DNA from: Rahnella bruchi
GTDB taxonomy: Bacteria; Pseudomonadota; Gammaproteobacteria; Enterobacterales; Enterobacteriaceae
DNA: 64,000 nucleotides
Assembly (NCBI RefSeq): GCF_003614975.1
Contig: NZ_QZWI01000005.1
Span: 124,001-188,000, forward strand
Reading direction: 5' to 3'
The notes below the pieces were generated by a model. That model was given only the letters and a program-made list of their open reading frames with translations. It did not search any database and was not told the DNA's origin. The translations under genes were made by a program, and so were the position numbers. Positions 1-8,417 of this stretch are shown here, piece after piece (the stretch's first letter is position 1; every line of letters starts with the position of its first letter).

Positions 1-3000
1 GTTCCAGCACTGAAGCAGATCGCTCGTTGCGTCAGGCCCTGTTGTGGATGGCGCCGCAGGAAGGTGACCGTGATTTGTATCAGGGTTATCAGGCGCGTCA
101 TCCTAATGACACCGGCGTGATGGCCTATTTCCAGAAAAACATTGGCGGCGCGGCGAAAGGTCAGGGCTTTACTGCCCTGAACAGCGGCGACGTCACCAGT
201 GCAAAATCCAAGTTTGAAACAGTACTGGCTGATAATCCGAACGATGCCGATGCACTGGCCGGTCTGGGGTATATCGCTCAGCGCAGCGGCAACTTTGAAC
301 AAGCGTCGCAATATCTGAGCAAAGCCGCTGCACAAGGCGGTCCGAACAGCGCGCAGCTGAGCAATCAGGCGCAGGATTCGGCGTTTTACGCGCAGTTAGC
401 CAAAGCCAAAGAAGCCGCCGGTTCCGGCAGTTACGACGCAGCGCTGGCCGCTGTCACCCCGCTGACACAGGTCGGTGGCGAGAAAGGTCAGTCTGCCAGC
501 TTATTGCGGGCGGACATTCTGCGCCGCAAAGGCGATCTGCCCGGAGCTGAGCAGCAATACAGTGCGCTGGGCGATAATGCCGATGCCCGTGCAGGATTGT
601 ATTACGTACTCCGTCAGCAAAATAAAACCGCCGAAGCTAATCAGGTGCTGAAAACTCTGCCAGCAGGATTGCAGGCGAAGATGAATCCACCGACCGTGGC
701 CGATGTTATCGAGCCGATGCGTCGTCAGGCCGCACAGGCTGTGGCGAACAACGATCCGCAGCGCGCACTGAATATTTTGCAACAGGCGCAGGAACGTCAG
801 CCTTCCAATGTCTGGGTGAAACTGGATATGGCGCGCATCCTGCAATCGCAGGGGCAGACCGCACAGGCACAGTCGATCATGGCGCCGTCTTCGCGTCCGG
901 GTGCGTCTTCGGCTGATTTGTACGCGGCTGCGCTTTTTGCCTCTGAAACCAAAAACTGGTCTACCTCCAGCGCCCTGCTCTCGCGCATTCCGCGCAATAG
1001 TCAGAATCAGGGTATGCGTGAACTGGCGCAACGCGCCAATTTCAATGCGCAAATGGCTGATGCCGAAAGTTATCTGCAACAGGGCAATACCGCTGCGGCA
1101 TCGAATACGCTGCGCGCCCTGGCACAAAATCCACCAAGCGCACCGGCGGATGTGGGTACGCTGGCGAAAAACCTCGCGGCCTCCGGTCAGCTTCCGCTGG
1201 CGGTGCAGCTGGTTCGTCAGAATATGCGTCAGGGTGTTAAAGGCAATGCTGGTGATTATGCCGATCAGGTTACCGTGCTCAACCAGGCCGGTCTGAGCAA
1301 CGAGGCGCAAGCCTTCCTGCAGAACCCGCAGATTCAGTCCGGCACATCACCCACCGCGCTGGCCAATCTGCGTAACGGTTTCGTGATTACTCAGGCTGAT
1401 CAGCTGCGCGAGCAGGGTCAGTACGCCGCGGCTTACGATAAGCTGGTGGTCGCATTGCAGGCGGATCCGCAAAACCGTGACCTGATGCTGGCGATGGCGC
1501 GTTTGTATCAGTCCGGCAAACTCAATAAACAGGCAGGTCAGGTTTATAACTACCTGATGAGCAACGATACGCCGACGCAGGATGCCCGCGTGGGTGCGAT
1601 TAACGTGGCGCTGGGCGAAGGCGATAATCAGCGGGCGAAAACCCTGATGGAAGGCCTGACCGGGCCGCGTACACCAGACCGTCTGTTGTTAGAAGCACGC
1701 GTCGCCGAAGCACAGGGCGATCACCAGCAGGCGCTGGCGTTACTGCGTTCAGCGAAGGGCAAGATGATCGGACTGGAAGGCGCGGACAGTTCGGCGCAGG
1801 TCGCCGGATTGCAGATAAGCGACAACCCGTTCATCAACCGCTCAACGCGTACTTCGGCCTCACGTCCGGCGACACAATCCTCTTACGGTACCGTGTTGCC
1901 GTGGCAGGTGTCTGATCAGATCTCAACACCAGGGAATATTCCGACAGCCACTGCGCAACCCACAGCCGTGGCGCAACGTAATGCGACTGAAAAACAGATC
2001 GACGAGATGCTCGACGATTTGCAGGGCAAAACGGCCACCTGGGCGCAGGGCGATATGTCAATTCGTGGTCGTGACGGCGAAAGCGGTCTCAGCCAGTTGA
2101 CCGAAGCCAAAGCACCGATGACCTTTGCCTTCGTGCCGTTTGATACGTCACGTCTGAGCATCGGCGTCACGCCGGTTTCCCTCAGCGCAGGCAGCCCATC
2201 CGGCACCGGCAATTCCCGCTTCGGTCAGGGCGCACTGGCGGCAGCGCAGTCGGCGCAAAAAGACGTGGCCGCTGCAGCCGCAGCCGCCGGTCTGGATATC
2301 GCCAATTACAGTACCTTTGCCAAATTGCAGGCGGCAGCCGCAGCGAATTCCAGCACTAATTGTACGTCAGCCAACGCAACGTCCGATCAGTGCGCAGCGT
2401 ACAACACCATTACCGGCACGGATCCGACAACCTATTCTGCACCATCCGCTGGAAATCAGAGCGCGACCGGCGTGGAAGTGAACGCCGCGCTGACCGGTGA
2501 CAGCTATAAAGCCGATATCGGCAGTACACCGCTCGGGCAGGATCTGAACTCGCTGGTCGGTGGCGTGCAATGGGCACCGAAACTGACCGATTTCACCACC
2601 CTGCGCGTGACGGCTGAGCGTCGCGCCGTCACCGACAGTATTCTGTCTTATGTCGGGACCAAAGATAATTACAGCGGCAAGGAATGGGGACAGGTCACCA
2701 AAAACGGCGGCAGTATCAATCTGTCCTACGACGATGGCGACGCCGGTTTCTATGCTGAAGGCGGTTACTACAGCTATTTGGGTAATAACGTGAAGAGCAA
2801 CCAGTCGGTGAACGCCAATGCCGGTCTGTATGTCCGCCCTTACCGTTATGACGATCGCGAGCTGAAAACCGGTATCAACGTCGGCTATATGAACTTCGAC
2901 AAAAACCTCAGCTACTACACGTATGGTCAGGGGGGTTACTTTAGCCCGCAAAACTATGTCAGCGTCTCCTTCCCGGTGGAATATACCCAGAAGTATGACG

Positions 3001-3305
3001 ACTGGGATCTGAAACTGTCCGGCGCAGTGGGTTATCAGTCTTATTCTCAGGATAAGAGCGCCTACTTCCCGAATAACCCGGACCTGCAGAAACAGCTGGA
3101 AGACCTGGTGGCAGAAGGTTATGGCACTGAAGCTTACTACGGCGGGAAAACGCAGAACGGCATCGGCTGGAACGCAGGCGTGGGCGGCAACTATCATCTG
3201 AATAAAAGCATGCAGATTGGCGGCAAGGTTGGCTACGATACTTTCGGCGATTACAACGAAAGTACCGCGCAGGTCTACTTCCGTTACCTGATGGGTCAAA
3301 ATTAA
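1..3305 (+). CDS. bcsC: Cellulose synthase outer-membrane subunit BcsC, 5' end missing
   Basis: The reading frame is open to the left edge, so the start lies outside the window. The N-terminal two thirds is Ala/Gln-rich helical sequence with repeated TPR-like units, as in the periplasmic scaffold of BcsC. The last 250 or so residues are aromatic and Gly-rich with alternating polar/hydrophobic strands (conserved LTAERRAVTDS segment), the C-terminal beta-barrel through which the glucan leaves the cell. A low-complexity Ala-rich stretch followed by a Ser/Thr/Asn-rich insert with two cysteines (about window bases 2270-2450) sits just before the barrel and appears longer than in E. coli BcsC as I remember it. 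bcsD follows 18 bases after the stop, so the genes are one operon. Confidence 0.95.
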   Translation, partial: SSTEADRSLRQALLWMAPQEGDRDLYQGYQARHPNDTGVMAYFQKNIGGAAKGQGFTALNSGDVTSAKSKFETVLADNPNDADALAGLGYIAQRSGNFEQASQYLSKAAAQGGPNSAQLSNQAQDSAFYAQLAKAKEAAGSGSYDAALAAVTPLTQVGGEKGQSASLLRADILRRKGDLPGAEQQYSALGDNADARAGLYYVLRQQNKTAEANQVLKTLPAGLQAKMNPPTVADVIEPMRRQAAQAVANNDPQRALNILQQAQERQPSNVWVKLDMARILQSQGQTAQAQSIMAPSSRPGASSADLYAAALFASETKNWSTSSALLSRIPRNSQNQGMRELAQRANFNAQMADAESYLQQGNTAAASNTLRALAQNPPSAPADVGTLAKNLAASGQLPLAVQLVRQNMRQGVKGNAGDYADQVTVLNQAGLSNEAQAFLQNPQIQSGTSPTALANLRNGFVITQADQLREQGQYAAAYDKLVVALQADPQNRDLMLAMARLYQSGKLNKQAGQVYNYLMSNDTPTQDARVGAINVALGEGDNQRAKTLMEGLTGPRTPDRLLLEARVAEAQGDHQQALALLRSAKGKMIGLEGADSSAQVAGLQISDNPFINRSTRTSASRPATQSSYGTVLPWQVSDQISTPGNIPTATAQPTAVAQRNATEKQIDEMLDDLQGKTATWAQGDMSIRGRDGESGLSQLTEAKAPMTFAFVPFDTSRLSIGVTPVSLSAGSPSGTGNSRFGQGALAAAQSAQKDVAAAAAAAGLDIANYSTFAKLQAAAAANSSTNCTSANATSDQCAAYNTITGTDPTTYSAPSAGNQSATGVEVNAALTGDSYKADIGSTPLGQDLNSLVGGVQWAPKLTDFTTLRVTAERRAVTDSILSYVGTKDNYSGKEWGQVTKNGGSINLSYDDGDAGFYAEGGYYSYLGNNVKSNQSVNANAGLYVRPYRYDDRELKTGINVGYMNFDKNLSYYTYGQGGYFSPQNYVSVSFPVEYTQKYDDWDLKLSGAVGYQSYSQDKSAYFPNNPDLQKQLEDLVAEGYGTEAYYGGKTQNGIGWNAGVGGNYHLNKSMQIGGKVGYDTFGDYNESTAQVYFRYLMGQN

Positions 3306-3323
3306 TCGCGGTGAAATAAAACC

Positions 3324-3803
3324 ATGCAAGAACAAAACTATACTCAGGTCGCGCAGGAATATTATCGCCAGCGTCATACCACTCCGGGCTGGCAAAGCCT
3401 GGTGCAGGTGCTATTTTCAGGTATTCTGGCCTCCGCCGATGACGAAGATGGTCGTCGTTTTCTCACGCTGATGGGAAATAATCTGGCGCGTCAGCATCAG
3501 CTTCCTGCCTCTGCGACACTGGGCGAGCTGGAAGACAATATCAATCACATCCTCAGCCGGTTCGACTGGGGTGTGGTGAAACTGGAAGCCACCCAGCAAC
3601 AGCTGGCGCTGGTGCACATTGCGTGGCCGGTGTCACCGCAGGGGCAGGATGACGAACTCTGGCGCATTGCGCTGATTTCTCTGTTCGAAGGTCTGTATGC
3701 ACAGTGGTTGTTATCGCAGGGCGGACAGTCGTATGTTCCGCTGCGCTGGCAGGAAAGCACACAGGAAGGCGCGTTCGTTTTCCGTTATCAAAATGGTTTG
3801 TAA
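3324..3803 (+). CDS. bcsD: Cellulose synthase subunit BcsD
   Basis: A 159-residue soluble protein lying between bcsC and bcsZ. Size, position and sequence fit BcsD (AxCesD), the octameric periplasmic ring that helps bundle glucan chains in type I (Acetobacter-like) cellulose systems. E. coli, with its bcsEFG system, lacks this gene, so its presence classes this locus as bcs type I. The start follows a weak purine stretch 18 bases after bcsC. No signal peptide is evident, as is usual for the family. Confidence 0.88.
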   Translation: MQEQNYTQVAQEYYRQRHTTPGWQSLVQVLFSGILASADDEDGRRFLTLMGNNLARQHQLPASATLGELEDNINHILSRFDWGVVKLEATQQQLALVHIAWPVSPQGQDDELWRIALISLFEGLYAQWLLSQGGQSYVPLRWQESTQEGAFVFRYQNGL

Positions 3804-3812
3804 GGGCTCCTT

Positions 3813-4826
3813 ATGTTGTTATTTCGACGCTACAGTCTGGTGCTGTGGTTCGGCCTTGTTTTCGCGTTTTTCAGTTCTGCCGTAATGGCTCAGGACTCTG
3901 GATGGTCAGCGTACAAAAGCCGCTTTCTGATGCCGGACGGGCGTATCATTGATACCGCCAATAAAAACGTCAGTCACACTGAAGGCCAGGGATTCAGCAT
4001 GTTGCTGGCGGTCTTCAATGACGATCAGGCGACGTTCGACAAACTCTGGCAGTGGGCAAACACCGCGCTTTACCGCAAAGATATCGGCCTGTATTCGTGG
4101 CGTTATGACCCGAACAGCACCCCGCATGTGGCGGACACCAACAATGCCTCCGATGGCGATACGCTGATGGCCTGGGCGCTGCTGCTGGCGGGTGATAAGT
4201 GGAACGACAGCCGTTACACCAAAGCCTCCGAGAAATTGCAGGCGGCGCTGATCAAATACAATGTGATTGATTATGCCGGCTATAAAGTGATGTTGCCGGG
4301 CGTGAAGGGTTTTAATCAGACCAGCAACGTGACCGTCAATCCGTCCTATTTCATCTTCCCGGCGTGGCAGGCGTTTTACGCGCACAGTCATTTAAAAGTC
4401 TGGAAAGATCTCGATGAAAGCGGTACCGCAATGCTCAGTAAAATGGCGTTTGGCGAATTCCGTCTGCCGACCGACTGGGTGGATATGCAGGCTGATGGCA
4501 CCATGAAACCGGCAAGCCGCTGGCCGACGCGTTTCAGTTACGATGCCGTGCGCATCCCGCTGTATCTCGGCTGGGCGCATCCTGGCAGCCCGCAGCTGGC
4601 ACCGTTTATCCTATGGTGGCAGAAATCGCCACGTAACACGACGCCCGCCTGGATTGACGTTATGACCGGCACTAAAGCCAGCTACAACATGTCGCCGGGT
4701 CTGTTAGCCATCCGTGATTTCACTATGGCCAACGCCGGTGCCATCAGCGCGAACCTGGCCCCGAAAGACGATTACTACTCTTCCACTCTGCAACTGCTGA
4801 GCTGGTGGGCGAGTCATAAAGGGTAA
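3813..4826 (+). CDS. bcsZ: Periplasmic endo-1,4-beta-glucanase BcsZ (GH8 cellulase)
   Basis: This 337-residue protein starts with a signal peptide ending near VMAQ. The mature part has glycoside hydrolase family 8 landmarks: SHTEGQGFSM with the Glu expected to be the acid catalyst, then NNASDGDTLMAWALL with a conserved Asp, and aromatic substrate-groove residues. BcsZ trims nascent glucan in the periplasm and is needed for normal cellulose export in enterobacteria. It begins 9 bases after bcsD and ends the operon. The length matches the usual 330-370 residues. Confidence 0.95.
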   Translation: MLLFRRYSLVLWFGLVFAFFSSAVMAQDSGWSAYKSRFLMPDGRIIDTANKNVSHTEGQGFSMLLAVFNDDQATFDKLWQWANTALYRKDIGLYSWRYDPNSTPHVADTNNASDGDTLMAWALLLAGDKWNDSRYTKASEKLQAALIKYNVIDYAGYKVMLPGVKGFNQTSNVTVNPSYFIFPAWQAFYAHSHLKVWKDLDESGTAMLSKMAFGEFRLPTDWVDMQADGTMKPASRWPTRFSYDAVRIPLYLGWAHPGSPQLAPFILWWQKSPRNTTPAWIDVMTGTKASYNMSPGLLAIRDFTMANAGAISANLAPKDDYYSSTLQLLSWWASHKG

Positions 4827-4883
4827 ATACGATTTGAAATAACCCCCACTATTTTTATAACGTGTTGGGTTAATGAAGACATC

Positions 4884-4917
4884 GCCACAAAATGGATTTT
4901 ATTATTCATTTTGTGGC
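4884..4917. repeat. Perfect 11-bp inverted repeat between converging transcription units
   Basis: GCCACAAAATG and its exact complement CATTTTGTGGC flank a 12-base AT loop. It lies after bcsZ and touches the 3' end of the first DUF943 remnant, where transcription from both sides converges. No clear T-run follows on either strand, so it may be a weak bidirectional terminator or only a structured boundary. Confidence 0.5.
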
Positions 4918-5357
4918 TACTTCACTATTTGGTCATTACCTATTAAATAAGAAATTTTATTATTTCCATCATGAATAATTGTCATTACATCATTATATTC
5001 AAGGCAACTTTCTTCTGACTTTACTTCATCAAAACAATAAAGTTTTCTGTTAGAAAAAGAAAATCAATTTGAATTATCTTGAGATACTTTCTTAAATCCA
5101 TTTCCGCCATCTGTTACAGAAATGTAATAAACTCCATTTTCATCAGACTTCGGTAAACCATATTTCTTTTTAATAGCGCCTTCGTGAGCTTCCCACCAGG
5201 GTATTTTACCGATCTGAGTTATAGGGAAATTTTTTACAACTATGTCAGTAACCCCTTCTGCATGGTGTACGAAAATTATTTCTGTTTTTCTAAAAAACAA
5301 GAAGTATGCTGATATAGAAAAACATAGAACAGTGACTATCAATACTATTTTTCTCAT
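4917..5357 (-). pseudogene. DUF943-type membrane protein, interrupted by an in-frame TGA
   Basis: The frame encodes a short N-terminal hydrophobic segment, then the family pattern (NFPITQIGKIPWWE, KYGLPKSDENG, DGGNGFKK), and meets TGA at 5064-5066. Beyond the stop the same frame continues with SFSNRKLYCFDEVKSEE and ends at TAG 4917-4919, giving 146 residues, the usual family length. The intact paralogue at 5561 has Trp (TGG) at the stop position, so a single base change explains the break. The ATG overlaps the TGA of an orphan DUF3289 tail (ATGA). Assignment to DUF943 is from memory of the family pattern; the function is unknown. Confidence 0.75.
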
Positions 5358-5515
5358 GGTTTTCCACCTGACAGATAAATATCCGTTTCCATTTCAGTCA
5401 CAAAAGGTCTGAATGCCAATTTCTCATAGTGTTGCAAAACAAACCAAATTCTGAAAAATCTGAGAGTGCTATATTTTACTTTCAGCATGCTATATTTATC
5501 CCTACCGAAGTAATT
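5354..5515 (-). pseudogene. Orphan C-terminal fragment of a DUF3289-type gene (copy 1)
   Basis: 53 codons read through to TGA 5354-5356 and match the last 50 or so residues of the full-length DUF3289 gene at 7193: the block LRFFRIWFVLQ, then a KL.F.PF.TEME segment. Twenty residues beginning YFGRDK align without a gap to HFGLDK of the full-length protein. An in-frame TAG lies at 5516-5518, directly upstream of the similarity, and no ribosome site or start comparable to copy 2 is present, so this looks like a dead relic. Its stop overlaps the ATG of the DUF943 pseudogene by four bases. Confidence 0.72.
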
Positions 5516-5560
5516 CTAAAAATCTTCACTGGTATACTTCATCAGAATGTTTTGGTGAAA

Positions 5561-5992
5561 TTAGTCACCATCGAACATGTAATTCGTCTCACCCGTTTTT
5601 TTCCTTGTTACTCGCATAAGAATATTCTTCTCGATACATCTGTCTTCAGATTTTATTTCATCAAAACAAATCAGATCAGTGGTAGAAAAAGAAAACCATA
5701 TTGAATCAGCCTCTGAATTTTTTTTAAACCCTTTTCCGATATCAAAAATAAACACATGATAGTTACCAAATTCATCTACTTTTAGTGCATTATATTTCTC
5801 CTTAATGTGAAGTTGATTCTCTTGCCACCACTTAGCCCTTCCAATATTGGTTATAGGAAAATTCCTCACGACTATATCTGTGAACTCCTCCCCTTGGTGT
5901 ACTAATATAATTTCAGCTTTCCTTAAAGAAAGAAATAAATAAATTTGGAAAATTAATACTCCAATAATTAATAGTATTACCTTAACCCTCAT
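5561..5992 (-). CDS. DUF943-type putative membrane protein (intact paralogue)
   Basis: A 143-residue protein with one N-terminal transmembrane segment (about residues 4-22), then the pattern AEIILVHQGEEFTDIVVRNFPIT, RAKWWQEN, IKEKYNALKVDEFGNYHV and DLICFDEIKSEDRCIEKN. I assign it to DUF943, a small enterobacterial family of unknown function. The two conserved Cys in the last third are shared by the paralogues here. The predicted layout is a single anchor with the body outside the cytoplasm. Its ATG overlaps the TGA of orphan tail copy 2 (ATGA), suggesting translational coupling. Confidence 0.72.
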   Translation of the reverse strand: MRVKVILLIIGVLIFQIYLFLSLRKAEIILVHQGEEFTDIVVRNFPITNIGRAKWWQENQLHIKEKYNALKVDEFGNYHVFIFDIGKGFKKNSEADSIWFSFSTTDLICFDEIKSEDRCIEKNILMRVTRKKTGETNYMFDGD

Positions 5993-6162
5993 GGCCTTCC
6001 CTCTGTAATACGTATAGTTAACTCCATCTCGGTGACGAAAGGTTTAAAAGCCATTTTGTTATAGAGCTGTAAACAAAACCAAATCCTAAAAAATCTAAAC
6101 GAATTATATCCTAATTCCATAACGTCTCGTTTACATTGCTCTTTAGTCCGATCTGTTATCAT
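5989..6162 (-). CDS. Orphan DUF3289 C-terminal mini-gene (copy 2), 57 residues
   Basis: This short frame begins at ATG 6162 preceded by AAGGAATTTAT, the same 11 bases that precede the ATG of the full-length DUF3289 gene. After about 20 unrelated residues it runs into the conserved tail: RFFRIWFCLQ, KMAFKPFVTEME. It ends in TGA overlapping the next DUF943 ATG. It therefore looks like a DUF3289 gene whose middle has been deleted while leader, start and tail were kept. Whether a protein is made, or the segment serves only to couple translation to the DUF943 gene, cannot be told. Confidence 0.55.
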   Translation of the reverse strand: MITDRTKEQCKRDVMELGYNSFRFFRIWFCLQLYNKMAFKPFVTEMELTIRITEGRP

Positions 6163-6193
6163 ATAAATTCCTTATTATAGAAACAAACGAACA

Positions 6194-6646
6194 TCATTTA
6201 ATATATGGATATTGTATTATTTCATCATTCCCAATACGGATCATTGTTTGCCCGTTTTTCCAATTTTCTATTTCCATAAAAATATTTTTCTCAATGCAAT
6301 TTTTATCGGAGTCTATTACCGAAAAACAGTAGAGATCATTGGTGCCAAGACTAAAAAGTGTTGAGCCTACAGGCATCTTCTTAAAGCCACTACCTCCATC
6401 CCAAATAACTATATTATAGTTTCCATGCTGATCTGGCTTGGGGATTTGGTATTTATTTTTCAAAAATAATTTATTTTCATTCCACCATTTTATTTTTCCA
6501 TATTTTGTTAAAGGGAAATTTTTTGCCACTATATCTGTGTAGGTATCAGTTTGTTGAACAAGCATAACCTCAGGAATTCTAAATAAAATAAAATAAATAA
6601 CTGTAATCACTAACGTGATGAGTGTAATCGTCATTTTAATTTTCAT
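6194..6646 (-). CDS. DUF943-type putative membrane protein (intact paralogue)
   Basis: A 150-residue protein with an N-terminal hydrophobic helix (residues 3-22), then PEVMLVQQTDTYTDIVAKNFPLT, GKIKWWNEN, KYQIPKPDQHGNYNIVIWDGGSGFKK and LYCFSVIDSDKNCIEKN, the DUF943 pattern. I start it at ATG 6646; an upstream TTG at 6682 in frame would add 12 residues unlike the family. Unlike the other copies it has no DUF3289 tail directly upstream; the 100 bases before it show no similarity I can recognise. No strong ribosome site is seen. Function unknown. Confidence 0.7.
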   Translation of the reverse strand: MKIKMTITLITLVITVIYFILFRIPEVMLVQQTDTYTDIVAKNFPLTKYGKIKWWNENKLFLKNKYQIPKPDQHGNYNIVIWDGGSGFKKMPVGSTLFSLGTNDLYCFSVIDSDKNCIEKNIFMEIENWKNGQTMIRIGNDEIIQYPYIK

Positions 6647-6754
6647 AATAATATTTAACAAGGATAAATGGATACAACACAATGCAGACTGCAGAATTTC
6701 TTCTCGTCAGCAACTTGACATTCCATTTGATACAATGGCGTAAAAATATCCTTA

Positions 6755-7196
6755 TCATTTTGTTATTGAATCCCCGTCGATATAGTAGTAGGTTTTGTTA
6801 TCCCTTCCGTTTTGAATCATCATTAAATTGCTTCGTTCTATGCATCTCTCCTCTGACTTAATCTCATCGAAGCAATAGAGATCGACATGTTCAAAACTAA
6901 ACCAATAGTAATCAGAGCCAGTGTTCCTCTTAAATCCACCATTTTCATTAAATATAACCATATTATAATTACCGTTAATATCACTTTTGGGTAGATTATA
7001 TTTCTCTTTAATATAATCCTTATTATTTTCCCACCAGTAAATCTTACCCCACTGCGTAATGGGAAAGTTTCTAACTATGATGACGGTACTATCTTCATCC
7101 TCGTGAACGTAGATAATCTTCGGTTCTCTTAAAATAAAAAAAATAAGTTACTATAATTAGTAGAAAAATTATGAAGATGCCGTAATTTTTATTCAA
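6755..7196 (-). pseudogene. DUF943-type gene with a frameshift in an A8/T8 run
   Basis: From TTG 7196 the frame reads an N-terminal hydrophobic segment (YGIFIIFLLIIVTYF) and then loses frame in a run of eight A on the plus strand (7136-7143). Removing one base restores LREPKIIYVHEDED, VRNFPITQWGKIYWWE, KYNLPKSDINGNYNMVIF and CFDEIKSEERCIE through to the stop at 6755, giving 146 residues. The TTG overlaps the DUF3289 stop (TTGA), the same junction geometry as the other copies. It could be a disrupted gene, a slippage-dependent phase switch, or a sequencing error. Confidence 0.65.
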
Positions 7197-8092
7197 CGAA
7201 TGCTTCCTCTAATAGAAACATTTGCTTCCATCTCAGTCGTAAATGGTTTAAATCCCAATTTTTCCCAACGTTGCAAAACAAACCAGATTCGGAAAAAACG
7301 TAACATTTTAAATTGAGGATTTGAAATATCTTTCTTATCTAACCCAAAATGATCCTGAACTTTATAATTAATATTTGCCCTGTATTCCTTATTGGCAATG
7401 AAGAGTGACGTCAGTGTTATCTGAGTGGCGTAAGTATCATGAACAGTGATCCCCAAACCATTAAACTTATCTTTGAATCTTTTGAATTTTGGAAGGACAC
7501 TTCTCTGCATCGATTTATTCAATTCACTTCTCAATACCTCTGGATATTCTTCTTTCTTCCAATCAATTCCTTTCCTAAGTGCAATTTGTATGTTTTTTAA
7601 ACTGCTGTTACCTGATATGTCATATCTAATCTGTTCCTCAAGTGCCTTATTTAAAAGATAATCCCTGAATGGCAACCCACTGTTCTTTTGCATATGGTTG
7701 ATCATCTTCACGATCAGTCCGCTATAAACACCATATAACGCGAAAGGCTTAGACAGCTCCCTCATTTCATCAAAAAGAATATCGCTGCATTGTTTCACTG
7801 AAAGCGTACTTTTTATTTCCGGATAAGTATGAAGAAGACGTGACGTCTTTTTTGGAAAGTAATCGATGAGTAAAGAAGATGGCCGGTCAGGGAAATTAAA
7901 ATCCGAAAAAGGAGAGGCTTTTATCTCTTCAATTTTAGTCAGGGTATAAGGGTTTACTCTTGCTGAAACATCATCCAGATGGTAGACAGACCTGAGTTGC
8001 TGCTCCGTCATATCACCGTACTGCAAATCGTCTGAGGACCTCGCTCCTGCGGGGGTGGTATATATTCTAGCAGGCAATCTAATTTGTGACAT
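7193..8092 (-). CDS. DUF3289-type protein (YPO3983-like), full length
   Basis: A 299-residue protein that I recognise as DUF3289, a family of unknown function typical of Yersinia, Pectobacterium and relatives. Landmarks are ARSSDDLQYGDMTEQQL near residues 15-32 and the C-terminal LRFFRIWFVLQRWEKLGFKPFTTEME. I chose ATG 8092 because AAGGAATTTAT precedes it. A further in-frame start at 8191 would add 33 residues with no ribosome site. There is no signal peptide or membrane helix. The stop overlaps the next DUF943 gene by four bases. The region is visibly richer in A+T than its neighbours, a sign of transfer. An effector-like role is inference only. Confidence 0.7.
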   Translation of the reverse strand: MSQIRLPARIYTTPAGARSSDDLQYGDMTEQQLRSVYHLDDVSARVNPYTLTKIEEIKASPFSDFNFPDRPSSLLIDYFPKKTSRLLHTYPEIKSTLSVKQCSDILFDEMRELSKPFALYGVYSGLIVKMINHMQKNSGLPFRDYLLNKALEEQIRYDISGNSSLKNIQIALRKGIDWKKEEYPEVLRSELNKSMQRSVLPKFKRFKDKFNGLGITVHDTYATQITLTSLFIANKEYRANINYKVQDHFGLDKKDISNPQFKMLRFFRIWFVLQRWEKLGFKPFTTEMEANVSIRGSIR

Positions 8093-8417
8093 ATAAATTC
8101 CTTTTAGATAAAATGAAATCATTCCATTCACATAGCGAATAGATATAACTCGCTTATGGCCAATCATAATAAATTCATGCGAATAATACATCGCGCAACT
8201 TTGCTATGAACATTACATTAGTATTATTGTTTAAATAATTATTGATCTGGTTTGCAAACTTAAGAATTAAATAAAAACGCGCATGAAAAACAACAGATGT
8301 TGCATCATTCGCCGGAATGTAGAGAAAATTATAAGAATCCGTTACGATAAAAAGTAAGCTGGGCTTATTTGGCTATAATAGCTAACATAAAGCTGTCTTT
8401 TGAAACGAGAAGAAACC
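8093..8417. other. Intergenic region between divergent genes
   Basis: About 325 AT-rich bases between the DUF3289 gene and the IprA-like regulator. It must hold the promoters of both. I see no RNA gene, clear operator or further coding sequence in it. Confidence 0.5.

Noticed and set aside
2367-3395. Long minus-strand open frame (342 codons) opposite bcsC
   Set aside because: It is antisense to the well-conserved BcsC barrel, and its Val/Ile/Ala-rich product reflects the complement of the sense codons. No ribosome site or family similarity.
5429-5704. Plus-strand 91-codon frame within the accessory island
   Set aside because: It lies opposite the DUF943 gene end and the orphan DUF3289 tail, which show clear family similarity on the minus strand.
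8093-8191. 33-residue N-terminal extension of the DUF3289 gene
   Set aside because: The shorter start has a strong AAGGAATTTAT leader that is reused at the orphan copy 2; the extension has no ribosome site.
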